In this document: positions 34,028 to 41,757 of the stretch, piece by piece
Position numbering within the stretch: position 1 is the stretch's first letter
Layout: each line of letters begins with the position of its first letter
NCBI GenBank assembly: GCA_948562205.1
Contig: CAOYAN010000010.1
Span: 1 to 60,773 of the forward strand
Reading direction: 5' to 3'
Length of the DNA: 60,773 bases
Source of the DNA: an uncultured Clostridia bacterium
GTDB taxonomy: Bacteria > Bacillota > Clostridia > TANB77 > CAG-465
Program-made: the position numbers and the translations under genes
Notes under the pieces: model-generated
The model's database searches: none
Seen by the model: the letters and a program-made list of their open reading frames with translations, nothing else
What the model was told of the DNA's origin: nothing

Positions 34028-34366
34028 TTACATAGCTTTTAAAATTTCACTTAGCATAACTTCAAGTTCATTTAATTCAGTAGTTAAAAATTCCCATACC
34101 ATATTCAAATTAACACCTTCATAGTCATGTACTATTCTATTTCTTAAAGCCTTAATTCCACGCCATTCTATAGTTAAATATTTATTCTGTAAATCTTGAC
34201 TAACTTTTCCAGCAAGTTCACCTATTTGACTTAAATTAAATACGCATGCATTTATTGTTTTTCTATCAGAACGAAATTCTTCATAAGAATAATTATTTAT
34301 AAATATTTTTATTTCGTTAATATATTTTAATATCTTCATTATAATTATTTCATCTTTACTTTTCAT
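34028..34366 (-). CDS. hepT: HepT-like RNase toxin (DUF86)
   Basis: This 112-residue helical protein carries the HepT active-site motif RX4HXY (RNRIVHDY, about residue 84), plus the FNLSQIGELAGKVS and WRGIKALRNR helices typical of DUF86. HepT toxins are HEPN RNases neutralised when the partner MntA nucleotidyltransferase AMPylates the tyrosine. The ATG at 34366 is chosen because AGGTG lies nine bases upstream; it overlaps the MntA frame by 11 bases, so the pair is coupled. Confidence 0.88.
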   Translation of the reverse strand: MKSKDEIIIMKILKYINEIKIFINNYSYEEFRSDRKTINACVFNLSQIGELAGKVSQDLQNKYLTIEWRGIKALRNRIVHDYEGVNLNMVWEFLTTELNELEVMLSEILKAM

Positions 34367-34664
34367 AAACAACCACACCTGTTCTTTTAATTTCTTTATC
34401 TATCTTTGAGTTTTTATCTACTTCACATTTTTCTATAATATCAACATCTTTATCAAATTTTTGTCTAATCATATCTATTAATGCAAAATATTTAAGTCCT
34501 TTTAATTTTCCATTACTATCTATTAAAATATCAATATCGCTTTTAGAATTTTGATTATTTTTAGCATATGATCCAAATAATATAGCTTTTTGAACTTCGG
34601 TATTTTTTAAGACTTCATTTAGCATTTCTTTTATATTTTCTAATGTATAAATTTTAGTATTCAT
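34356..34664 (-). CDS. mntA: MntA-like nucleotidyltransferase antitoxin
   Basis: This 102-residue minimal nucleotidyltransferase has the motif GSYAKNNQNSKSDIDILID (GSX10DXD), which supplies the metal-binding aspartates, and later KFDKDVDIIE with a further acid. Such proteins transfer AMP to the conserved tyrosine of HepT and thereby block its RNase activity. The gene lies first in the pair, has AAGGAGTGG before its ATG, and overlaps the toxin start. Confidence 0.88.
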   Translation of the reverse strand: MNTKIYTLENIKEMLNEVLKNTEVQKAILFGSYAKNNQNSKSDIDILIDSNGKLKGLKYFALIDMIRQKFDKDVDIIEKCEVDKNSKIDKEIKRTGVVVYEK

Positions 34665-34737
34665 ATTACCACTCCTTATTTATTATATTGTATCATATAT
34701 ATTTTAATTTTAATAGTATAATATAATAAAATATTAT

Positions 34738-35424
34738 CTATATATTATTAACTTCATCTATATTAAGAAATCTATATTTTCCAAGTTTTAGATCACCAAG
34801 TTCTAAATTTCCAACTTGAACTCTTTTTAAATTTTTAAGTTCTGCATCAACAGCCTCACACATTCTTCTAATTTGTCTATTTTTTCCCTCACTAATTTTT
34901 ATTTCAATTTCTATCTTAGATATTCTTTTAACTTTTGCAGGTTTTGTAATATAGCCCCCTATATCAACACCATTTTGTAACATCTTTATTTGTTCATCTG
35001 TGATACTTTTTCTTAAAGTTATAATATATGTTTTTTCAATCTTATTACTAGGATGCATAAGTTTATTTGCAAAATTGCCATCGTTTGTAAGAAGAAGTAA
35101 TCCCTCTGTATTCATATCAAGCCTACCAATAGGAAAAACACGAACTCTTTCTTTTATTAAATCTTTAGTACTAGGTCTTAAAAACTGCTCATTATTTGTA
35201 GTAACATAACCTTTTGGCTTATTTAACATTATATATACTTTCTCTTCTTTTAAACTTACTTTCTTGTTATTTACATATACTATATCTTTTTTATCATCAA
35301 TTTGTGTTCCCAACTCTTTTGTAACTATACCATTTACTTTTACTTTTCCACTTGCTATTAATTCATCGGCACTTCTTCTAGAACAAACACCACAAGTAGC
35401 AATATATTTATTTAATCTAATCAT
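34738..35424 (-). CDS. rluB: rRNA pseudouridine synthase, RsuA/RluB family
   Basis: This 228-residue protein has an N-terminal S4 RNA-binding domain (RLNKYIATCGVCSRRSADEL) and a catalytic domain with FPIGRLDMNTEGLLLLTNDG, where the Asp of GRLD is the nucleophile, and KEKTYIITL-like and GKNRQIRRMCEA motifs. The family converts specific uridines of rRNA to pseudouridine; RluB-type enzymes act on 23S rRNA in the 2605 region. It overlaps the RluD-type gene by eight bases. The exact target is inferred. Confidence 0.9.
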   Translation of the reverse strand: MIRLNKYIATCGVCSRRSADELIASGKVKVNGIVTKELGTQIDDKKDIVYVNNKKVSLKEEKVYIMLNKPKGYVTTNNEQFLRPSTKDLIKERVRVFPIGRLDMNTEGLLLLTNDGNFANKLMHPSNKIEKTYIITLRKSITDEQIKMLQNGVDIGGYITKPAKVKRISKIEIEIKISEGKNRQIRRMCEAVDAELKNLKRVQVGNLELGDLKLGKYRFLNIDEVNNI

Positions 35425-36346
35425 ACTTTTCTTCCCTTTTTTCTAATTTATCTAAAATATCCTTAAAATATTTAGGTAGATCTGCTTCAAATTCCATATA
35501 CTCATTAGTAGTAGGATGATTAATACCTAAAAGCTTTGCATGTAACATTTGTCCTTCTATTTTAAACTTAGGATCCTTTCTACCATATACTTCATCACCA
35601 ACTAAAGGATAATGGAGATGTGACATATGAACTCTTATTTGATGAGTTCTTCCTGTCTCTAAAGTAGCCTCAACTAAAGTAACACTAGATGAATAAAATC
35701 TCTTTAAAACTCTAATATGTGTTACAGCATTCCTACTATTTTTATACACAACAGCCATCTTTTTTCTATCTTTTGTACTTCTTCCAATAGGTAAATTAAT
35801 TGTAAACTCATCTTCTTTTACAATGCCTTTAACAAGTGCAATATATTTCCTATTTATACTATGTACTTTAAACTGTTCAGAAAGCTTTTTATGGGCATTA
35901 TCATTTTTAGCTATAACAAGTATCCCACTTGTGTCTTTATCGATTCTATGTACAATTCCAGGTCTTATAGTACCATTTATTGATGATAATCTATCTTTAT
36001 GTGAATACATAAGAGCATTTACAAGTGTACCAGTATAATTTCCATTTGCAGGATGTACTACCATTCCCTTACTCTTATTTACAATTATAATATCATCATC
36101 TTCATACATAATATCAATTTTTATATCTTCTGGTATAATATCTAATACTTCATCTTTTGGAATATCTACCATAACTATATCCATTTCTTTTACTTTATAC
36201 CCAGATTTTTGTAACACTCCATTTACAAGAATTCTTCCATCATCTATTAAATTTTTAATATAGCTTCTTGTAATATCACTATTTTTTTCTGATATATATA
36301 CATCAAGTCTTTTTCTTGTATCTTCTCTATCTACAATGTAATTCAT
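35417..36346 (-). CDS. rluD: rRNA pseudouridine synthase, RluA/RluD family
   Basis: This 309-residue protein has an S4 domain (RLDVYISEKNSDITRSYIKN) followed by the RluA-type catalytic domain. Visible are VVHPANGNYTGTLVNALMYS and PGIVHRIDKDTSGILVIAKN, with the Asp of HRIDKDTSG as nucleophile, and TGRTHQIRVHMSHLHYPLVG. Enzymes of this kind form pseudouridines in helix 69 or elsewhere in 23S rRNA. The gene is co-transcribed with the RsuA-type neighbour. Confidence 0.9.
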   Translation of the reverse strand: MNYIVDREDTRKRLDVYISEKNSDITRSYIKNLIDDGRILVNGVLQKSGYKVKEMDIVMVDIPKDEVLDIIPEDIKIDIMYEDDDIIIVNKSKGMVVHPANGNYTGTLVNALMYSHKDRLSSINGTIRPGIVHRIDKDTSGILVIAKNDNAHKKLSEQFKVHSINRKYIALVKGIVKEDEFTINLPIGRSTKDRKKMAVVYKNSRNAVTHIRVLKRFYSSSVTLVEATLETGRTHQIRVHMSHLHYPLVGDEVYGRKDPKFKIEGQMLHAKLLGINHPTTNEYMEFEADLPKYFKDILDKLEKREEKYD

Positions 36347-36407
36347 ATTTTTTTCTCCTTATAACTCTCTATATATATTTTACCAAATTATGTTACATAA
36401 ATCAAGA

Positions 36408-36431
36408 AAACCTAGTTTATTTACTAGGTTT
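36408..36431 (-). terminator. terminator overlapping the end of hslO
   Basis: AAACCTAGT (36408-36416) and ACTAGGTTT (36423-36431) form a perfect nine-base-pair stem that includes the last codons and stop of hslO, followed by TCTTG on the minus strand. Confidence 0.6.
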
Positions 36432-37307
36432 ATCAAATATATCTTTTATATTTTCTAAATTATATTTATATGATTTATTACAAAAATTACAAGTCAGTTC
36501 TAAAATACCACCATTTTCACTAGCAATATTTATAGCATCATCCCTACCTAATGCAATAATTGTTTTTTCAATCCTATCACTACTGCAATCACATTCGTAT
36601 TCTGGATACATCTCATCTAAAAACTCAATATTATTATCTCCTGATATAGTTTTTGCCACATCATCAATATCTTCTATATCACTCATAAGAGAAGTAACAC
36701 TAGAAATATTAAGGTTAATCCCCTCAATTAAATCAATTACCTTATCATCGCAATCTGGTAAAGGCTCAATAACATATCCACACGCCTTACTTACTTTATT
36801 GTCTTTTCCAATATTTACTCCTAAAAATACAACTGATGGTGTTTGCTCAGAACTTGCAAAATAATATGCAAAGTCTTCTGCAATTTCCGATGATACAAGT
36901 TCACAGTTTCCAATATATGGATCCTTTAGGCCTATATCTTTTATAACATTTAGAGTACCTTTACCAACAGCTTTTGCAACATCTAGTTTTCCTTTAGAAT
37001 TTAATGGAAGATTAACATTTGGATTTGTAACATATCCTTTCATTTTAAGTAAGCTATTACCACATACAACTATATTACCAAGTGGTCCATCACCTTTTAC
37101 TTGTACAGTAAGTCTATATGATTTATCTTTGAACATACTAGACATTATAGTAGATATAGCAAGTGTTCTTCCAAGTGCTGCTGTAGCAACATTTGAAAGA
37201 TTATGTGTATCTCTACATTTAGTTATCATATCTGTCGCATCTAAAATTATTACTCTAACATTACCGTTATGAGCTAAATATTTTCTTAAAACATCTTTTT
37301 TTTTCAT
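36417..37307 (-). CDS. hslO: Hsp33 redox-regulated chaperonin
   Basis: This 296-residue protein has the zinc/redox switch cysteines in ECDCSSDR and LTCNFCNKSY near the C-terminus, the conserved GDGPLGNI and GYVTNPNVNLP segments, and EQTPSVVFLGV. Hsp33 is activated as a holdase when its four zinc-coordinating cysteines are oxidised. The ATG at 37307 is chosen because GGTGG lies upstream at proper spacing. It occupies the place directly after spoIIAB where sigF would usually be found. Confidence 0.92.
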   Translation of the reverse strand: MKKKDVLRKYLAHNGNVRVIILDATDMITKCRDTHNLSNVATAALGRTLAISTIMSSMFKDKSYRLTVQVKGDGPLGNIVVCGNSLLKMKGYVTNPNVNLPLNSKGKLDVAKAVGKGTLNVIKDIGLKDPYIGNCELVSSEIAEDFAYYFASSEQTPSVVFLGVNIGKDNKVSKACGYVIEPLPDCDDKVIDLIEGINLNISSVTSLMSDIEDIDDVAKTISGDNNIEFLDEMYPEYECDCSSDRIEKTIIALGRDDAINIASENGGILELTCNFCNKSYKYNLENIKDIFDKPSK

Positions 37308-37357
37308 AAATTCCACCATATATATTTTAACAAATTTTGAGTAAAATTTCAAGAAAA

Positions 37358-37816
37358 TTATAAAACAGTAGATTTCTTTTTCTTTATCTTTTTAGTAAGA
37401 GTAATCATAGTACCATTATCTTTAGTAGAGTCAATGACAATCTCATCCATAAAACTTTCCATAATAGTAAATCCCATACCTGCATGTTCAAGTTCTGGTT
37501 TTGAAGTATATGTAGGAGTAGTAGCAAGTTCAATGTCCTCTATCCCAATCCCTTTATCAATTACTTCGATTTTTACTATATCTTCATCATCTGAAATAAT
37601 ATATGCATTTACTAAAACTGTGCTATCTTCTGTATATATACCATCATATCCATGTTCTATTGAATTAGTAACTGCTTCAGATACTGATGTTTTAATATCC
37701 ATAAGTTCATCAATAGTTATATTTAAATTAGAAATAAATGAAGATATTGCAACCCTTATAGTAGCAACATTTTCAAGTATAGCTTTTATTTCAATTGTCA
37801 TTTTATTTTGCTTCAT
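37358..37816 (-). CDS. spoIIAB: anti-sigma-F factor SpoIIAB
   Basis: This 152-residue GHKL-type kinase has the N-box SVSEAVTNSIEHGYDG, VIDKGIGIEDIELA, and TYTSKPELEHAGMGFTIMES, which are diagnostic of SpoIIAB. It binds and holds sigma-F in the forespore programme and phosphorylates SpoIIAA on serine. The ATG at 37816 follows GAGGAG in the end of spoIIAA; the stop of spoIIAA (37818) and this start nearly touch. No sigF gene follows; hslO is downstream instead. Confidence 0.93.
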   Translation of the reverse strand: MKQNKMTIEIKAILENVATIRVAISSFISNLNITIDELMDIKTSVSEAVTNSIEHGYDGIYTEDSTVLVNAYIISDDEDIVKIEVIDKGIGIEDIELATTPTYTSKPELEHAGMGFTIMESFMDEIVIDSTKDNGTMITLTKKIKKKKSTVL

Positions 37817-37817
37817 T

Positions 37818-38123
37818 TTATTCACTCCTCATAACTATATCTTTTGATACATTTGAAAGTTCAAGTATTCGTTTTATATTACTTGTAGGATTTATAATTG
37901 TCATATTTGAGTCTATAAGTCTAAGTAGGTTATATCTACCCATTATAAGGCCTATACCACTACTATCCATAAACTTTACACTACTTAAATCAAGTACAAA
38001 ATCTTTTGGCTGATAACGCATTATATATCCATCAATAATTGTCCTTAAATATTTGCAAGAATTCATATCAAGCTCTTCATTTAGTGTTATAATTAAATTA
38101 CCCTGATCGTAACTATAATTCAT
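37818..38123 (-). CDS. spoIIAA: anti-sigma-F factor antagonist SpoIIAA
   Basis: This 101-residue STAS-domain protein has DLSSVKFMDSSGIGLIMGRY, which holds the phosphorylated serine of SpoIIAA (DSSGIG), and TSNIKRILELSNVSKDI at the C-terminus. In its unphosphorylated state it releases sigma-F from SpoIIAB. The ATG at 38123 is chosen because GAGGTGAAAATT precedes it; the longer frame begins without a ribosome binding site. It is first in the pair, immediately upstream of spoIIAB. Confidence 0.93.
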   Translation of the reverse strand: MNYSYDQGNLIITLNEELDMNSCKYLRTIIDGYIMRYQPKDFVLDLSSVKFMDSSGIGLIMGRYNLLRLIDSNMTIINPTSNIKRILELSNVSKDIVMRSE

Positions 38124-38177
38124 AATTTTCACCTCATTAAAACTATAACACACAAAATTTAAAAAATTTGTAGAAAA

Positions 38178-38210
38178 AAGGAGCCAAGAAAATATTTCTT
38201 GACTCAAAAT
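38178..38210 (-). terminator. terminator between sortase gene and spoIIAA
   Basis: On the minus strand GAGTCAAGAAA and TTTCTTGGCTC form an 11-base-pair stem (one T-G) with a three-base loop, followed by CTTTTTTC. It separates sortase transcription from the sporulation pair. Confidence 0.75.
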
Positions 38211-38211
38211 G

Positions 38212-38973
38212 TTATTTTACAAGTTTTGCATGTACAACAAATCTTCCATCTTTTATAGAATAATCACACGTAGATAAAGTAAGAATTGTATCTTTTGTAT
38301 CTACTGCAACGGTTGTATCATATCTACTTTTATTTTTTATTGATTTTATAAAACTGGCATACTCACTAATATTGTTAAAGTTTGTATCAATATAGAAAAA
38401 TGATGTATCAGTAACATAAACAGAGAATACTTCAAATTTATATGTTTCTTTTTCTGTTGCAAGTTCAATATATTTATGTTTTTTATAAAATTCTTGTCTT
38501 TTATAATCAAGTAATGGTGTAAAGTGAGTATCAGTTTCAGTATTGTGACCATACAAAATTATATTTGCCATATTACCTATATCACTTAATTCACATCTAT
38601 AATCAAGGTATGCTTCTCCCCACTTAGTTTTTTTATTATCTCTATCATTCCTATAATACCTTACATTATCTGTAGACTGAAATATAGGAGTATCTATTGT
38701 AGTACCTGGAACTTTTAACCAAGCTTTTGCCTCTTTATATGTACCATTTATTGCTTTTATCTCAGAACTCAAATTTCTCTTTTGTGCCTTTGAATCAATA
38801 ACTTCTGCATCTAAATTACCAACAGGTATATCATAACCTAGTTCTTCTCCATACTCATCCAATTCATGTTTATTTAACATATTATTTAATAAAAATACTA
38901 CAAGACCTATGATAGCTATTATAATTATTACAATTACAACTATTATTATCTTTTTATTATTTTTGGCTGACAT
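38212..38973 (-). CDS. sortase, class B-like
   Basis: This 253-residue protein has an N-terminal membrane anchor (about residues 8-30) and the sortase domain. The catalytic His lies in IILYGHNTETDTHF, the Cys in TILTLSTCDYSIKDGRFVVH, and the Arg follows nine residues after the Cys in the same segment. The spacing and TLSTC context, and the length, fit class B or D-like sortases rather than class A. It may anchor the LPxTG-like proteins in this window, the nearest of which are 13 kb or more away. The substrate is not proven. Confidence 0.88.
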   Translation of the reverse strand: MSAKNNKKIIIVVIVIIIIAIIGLVVFLLNNMLNKHELDEYGEELGYDIPVGNLDAEVIDSKAQKRNLSSEIKAINGTYKEAKAWLKVPGTTIDTPIFQSTDNVRYYRNDRDNKKTKWGEAYLDYRCELSDIGNMANIILYGHNTETDTHFTPLLDYKRQEFYKKHKYIELATEKETYKFEVFSVYVTDTSFFYIDTNFNNISEYASFIKSIKNKSRYDTTVAVDTKDTILTLSTCDYSIKDGRFVVHAKLVK

Positions 38974-39118
38974 AAAATAAAACCTCCAATGCTCGTTAAT
39001 CTAATTATAGCATAATTTACATAAAGTTTCAATATTTAGTTACTAAATTTTATATTTGTGAATATAATATACTAAATAGAAAAAATTTTTTAATAATTAT
39101 TAAAAAGGAGGTAAAGTT

Positions 39119-39496
39119 ATGGGAAAATTAAATTTTAAAGACTGTAATATAAAATATAACCAGACATTAATCCATTTAGAAATAGATGATAATATAGTTA
39201 TAATAAATTATGATTTTACTAATACTAAAAGAGAAGATAGTATTATTAGATTTATACTAAATACTTCTTTTATTAAAAACCAGTTATTAAAGTTTGAAAC
39301 AAAAGATGATATAACATTAAGTTTAGATCTTAGAAAAGGTGAACAAAACTTTATCTATTCTTCAATAACTTTTAATATAATAGATAGTATTTTAATCCCC
39401 TTAAATGAAATAAATCCATATACCTCTTCAATTGATTTAAAACTTTTTAATAATAGTAAATTTGGAACTATAAAAATCACAAAAAACCTTGATTAA
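39119..39496 (+). CDS. hypothetical protein
   Basis: This 125-residue, beta-strand-rich soluble protein begins MGKLNFKDCNIKYNQTLIHL and has no known motif. AAAAAGGAGG precedes the ATG at an ideal distance. It is transcribed divergently from the sortase gene and convergently with xerD, and it ends in a shared terminator. Function unknown. Confidence 0.7.
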   Translation: MGKLNFKDCNIKYNQTLIHLEIDDNIVIINYDFTNTKREDSIIRFILNTSFIKNQLLKFETKDDITLSLDLRKGEQNFIYSSITFNIIDSILIPLNEINPYTSSIDLKLFNNSKFGTIKITKNLD

Positions 39497-39510
39497 TATC
39501 AAGGTTTTTA
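39481..39510. terminator. bidirectional terminator
   Basis: AAAAACCTTGAT and ATCAAGGTTTTT arms around TAAT, overlapping the stop codon of the plus-strand gene, with T-rich tails on both strands. It serves the convergent gene pair (39119 plus, xerD minus). Confidence 0.8.
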
Positions 39511-39514
39511 AGTT

Positions 39515-40393
39515 CTATGCTCTTGGATGATTTTTCATATAATCATCTTTTACATCTAAATTTGTCATTTGTGTATACATCATAGTTGAAGCAACATCAG
39601 TATGTCCAAGTAGTTCTTGAACTGTTTTAATTTCAGCACCATTTTGTAGCATATGAACAGCAAATGAATGTCTTATTGTATGTGGTGTAATCTCTTTATC
39701 TATTTTTGCTTGTTCTTTATACTGTTTTAATATTTTCCAATATCCTTGTCTTGTCATTTTTTGACCATTAGTATTAATAAATAGAGTTTTTTCTTCTTCA
39801 GTCCTAATAAGTAGAGGTCTTACTTTATTCATATATTCTTTTAAACATTTTAATGAAAGATTTCCTAGTGGAATATGTCTTTCTGTATTTTTCTTTTTAA
39901 CTTTTATATAACCATTAGTTAAATTGACATCTTCAACTCTTAAAGAAATAAGCTCTGTAACTCTTATACCTGTAGCGTATAAAATTTCAAGCATTGTTTT
40001 ATCTCTTTGACCTTTTAATTCAGATAAATCTGGTTGTTCAAGTAGTTTTTCTATTTCAGAAGATGTAAGTATCATAGGTTCTTTTCTACTAACCTTTGGA
40101 GCTTCTATATTTTCTGCAATATTTGTTTCAGCTAACTTTTTGTTAACTAAATATCTATATAAAGCCTTTATAGAGGCTGTACTTCTTGAAATTGTAGAAT
40201 TAGATTTTCCTTCTGCAATTAAATGATTAATATACTCCTGCATGTCTTCATTTGTTAAATCAAATATTTTTTTGCTTTGAGCCTCAAAATAATTACTAAA
40301 TTGCACTATATCTCTTTCGTAAGACGCTAATGTGTTTGGTGATGCTTGTCTTGCTTTTAAACTTTCAATAAACTCATCTATTATTATTTTCAT
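39515..40393 (-). CDS. xerD: tyrosine recombinase XerD-like
   Basis: This 292-residue protein has an N-terminal SAM-like domain and a C-terminal catalytic domain with R144 (ATGIRVTEL), H238 and R241 (PHTIRHSF), H264 (LLGHTDV) and Y273 (MMYTQM). All catalytic residues of the tyrosine recombinase family are present. The length and order fit XerC/XerD, which resolve chromosome dimers at dif. It follows spoIIM, the same gene neighbourhood as ripX in Bacillus subtilis, which favours XerD. Confidence 0.85.
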   Translation of the reverse strand: MKIIIDEFIESLKARQASPNTLASYERDIVQFSNYFEAQSKKIFDLTNEDMQEYINHLIAEGKSNSTISRSTASIKALYRYLVNKKLAETNIAENIEAPKVSRKEPMILTSSEIEKLLEQPDLSELKGQRDKTMLEILYATGIRVTELISLRVEDVNLTNGYIKVKKKNTERHIPLGNLSLKCLKEYMNKVRPLLIRTEEEKTLFINTNGQKMTRQGYWKILKQYKEQAKIDKEITPHTIRHSFAVHMLQNGAEIKTVQELLGHTDVASTMMYTQMTNLDVKDDYMKNHPRA

Positions 40394-40549
40394 TATTAGT
40401 CCTCCATTTCTGTCATAAGTATTTTACACTATTTCCGACAAATTTGCAAGAGTTTATTAAAAAATTATGTAATGTTTTATATATTTTTCTTGTATGTAAC
40501 TATAAGTCCTATCAATTATAATATTAAAAGTAATTTAGTATATAAAAAA

Positions 40550-41143
40550 TTACATATTTATTACATTAAGTGATACCAATTGTTCCACAACAACAGATAA
40601 TATAATAATTGAAAAAGCTATAAATATATACATTAATTCTCTCATTAAATTAAACAAAAGTCCTGTTTCTTTCTTTTCAAATAAAGAATAATGAAATTTT
40701 ATAGCATTAGTAGAAGAGAAAATAAAAGCAGGTATATATAATAAGTTTGGAAGTACTACAAGTAAAAGAGTTACAATAATTCCTTTAGATGCACCAAATA
40801 CATTAAATATTATAGGTATATATATACCTATAGAAAAACTTTTAAAAAAAGTAACCATACAAATTAGTATTGGAGCAATCAAAGTTATTGAGCAAAAATA
40901 TATTATAAAAAGTAATATAAAATTTGCAACAATTCCATTTTTTATTATATTTATACTTTCAAAATTATTATTTTTAGATAAATCTAATGTATTTTTTAAA
41001 GATCCAATAAATTCGTTTTTTATACCATCATTAACAAATCCAAAAAATATTACTCCCACAACAAGTCCTATTAAAAAACACATTCCTATAATCTTTATTA
41101 TTTTATAATTTTCTTCAACATATACTTTTAAATATTCTTTCAT
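40550..41143 (-). CDS. spoIIM: stage II sporulation protein M
   Basis: This 197-residue protein has about five membrane helices, matching SpoIIM in length, topology and the NGIVANFILLFIIYF-type helix pattern. SpoIIM recruits SpoIID and SpoIIP to the septum so that peptidoglycan hydrolysis can drive engulfment. It lies upstream of xerD, as in Bacillus. Its ribosome binding site GGTGG sits in the second arm of a hairpin (41149-41187), which also functions as a terminator for rnhA. Confidence 0.88.
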   Translation of the reverse strand: MKEYLKVYVEENYKIIKIIGMCFLIGLVVGVIFFGFVNDGIKNEFIGSLKNTLDLSKNNNFESINIIKNGIVANFILLFIIYFCSITLIAPILICMVTFFKSFSIGIYIPIIFNVFGASKGIIVTLLLVVLPNLLYIPAFIFSSTNAIKFHYSLFEKKETGLLFNLMRELMYIFIAFSIIILSVVVEQLVSLNVINM

Positions 41144-41148
41144 AAAAT

Positions 41149-41187
41149 ACCACCATACAACATCTTATGTTATATGATGGTATAATA
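41149..41187 (-). promoter_or_regulatory. hairpin that covers the spoIIM ribosome binding site
   Basis: On the minus strand ATACCATCAT and ATGGTGGTAT arms enclose a loop of about 19 bases. The second arm contains the GGTGG ribosome binding site of spoIIM, so the fold would both end upstream transcription and lower translation. Confidence 0.4.
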
Positions 41188-41200
41188 TTATTCTTAATTA

Positions 41201-41656
41201 TTATTTTGCTATTTTTTCTCTTTCCAAAACAGCTAATTTATCACATCTATTATTATATTCATTATCTGAATGTCCTTTTACTTTAACAAATTTTATATCA
41301 TGTATTTCAAGAAATCTCAACATTTCTTCCCACAGTTCTATATTTTTAACTTGCTTCTTATCTGATTTTATCCAGTTACTCTTCTTCCATGAATTAAGCC
41401 ATCCCTTCTCAATGGCATTTACAACATATGCGCTATCACTATATATTGTTACATTACATGGTTCTTTGAGCATTTCAAGAGCACGAAGCACTGCAAGTAT
41501 TTCCATTCTATTATTTGTTGTATTTGCTTCTGCACCTGATATTTCCTTTTCTATTCCATTATATATAAGAATTGCAGCATATCCACCAGGTCCTGGATTA
41601 CCACTACATGCACCATCTGTATATATAGTTACATTTTTCCCATTTTTCATTATCAT
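41201..41656 (-). CDS. rnhA: ribonuclease HI
   Basis: This 151-residue protein has YTDGACSGNPGPGGYAAIL with the first catalytic Asp, EILAVLRALEML with the Glu, IYSDSAYVVNAIEKGW with the second Asp and VKGHSDNEYNNRCDKLA with the His and last Asp. RNase HI removes RNA from RNA-DNA hybrids. The ATG at 41656 is chosen because AAGGAG precedes it; the longer frame has no ribosome binding site. It is divergent from tmcAL and upstream of spoIIM. Confidence 0.93.
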   Translation of the reverse strand: MIMKNGKNVTIYTDGACSGNPGPGGYAAILIYNGIEKEISGAEANTTNNRMEILAVLRALEMLKEPCNVTIYSDSAYVVNAIEKGWLNSWKKSNWIKSDKKQVKNIELWEEMLRFLEIHDIKFVKVKGHSDNEYNNRCDKLAVLEREKIAK

Positions 41657-41757
41657 TTTTCTCCTTACTTGAATTTTAGACAAATTTATGTTAAACTCTT
41701 TATGTATATATATTATAATATACATATTTAAAAAATACAAGAAAGGAAGCATTATTT

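Noticed and set aside
34028..34664. Defence island made of the CRISPR array and the toxin-antitoxin pairs
   Set aside because: The elements are scattered over 27 kb, with housekeeping genes between, and no cas or restriction genes are present.
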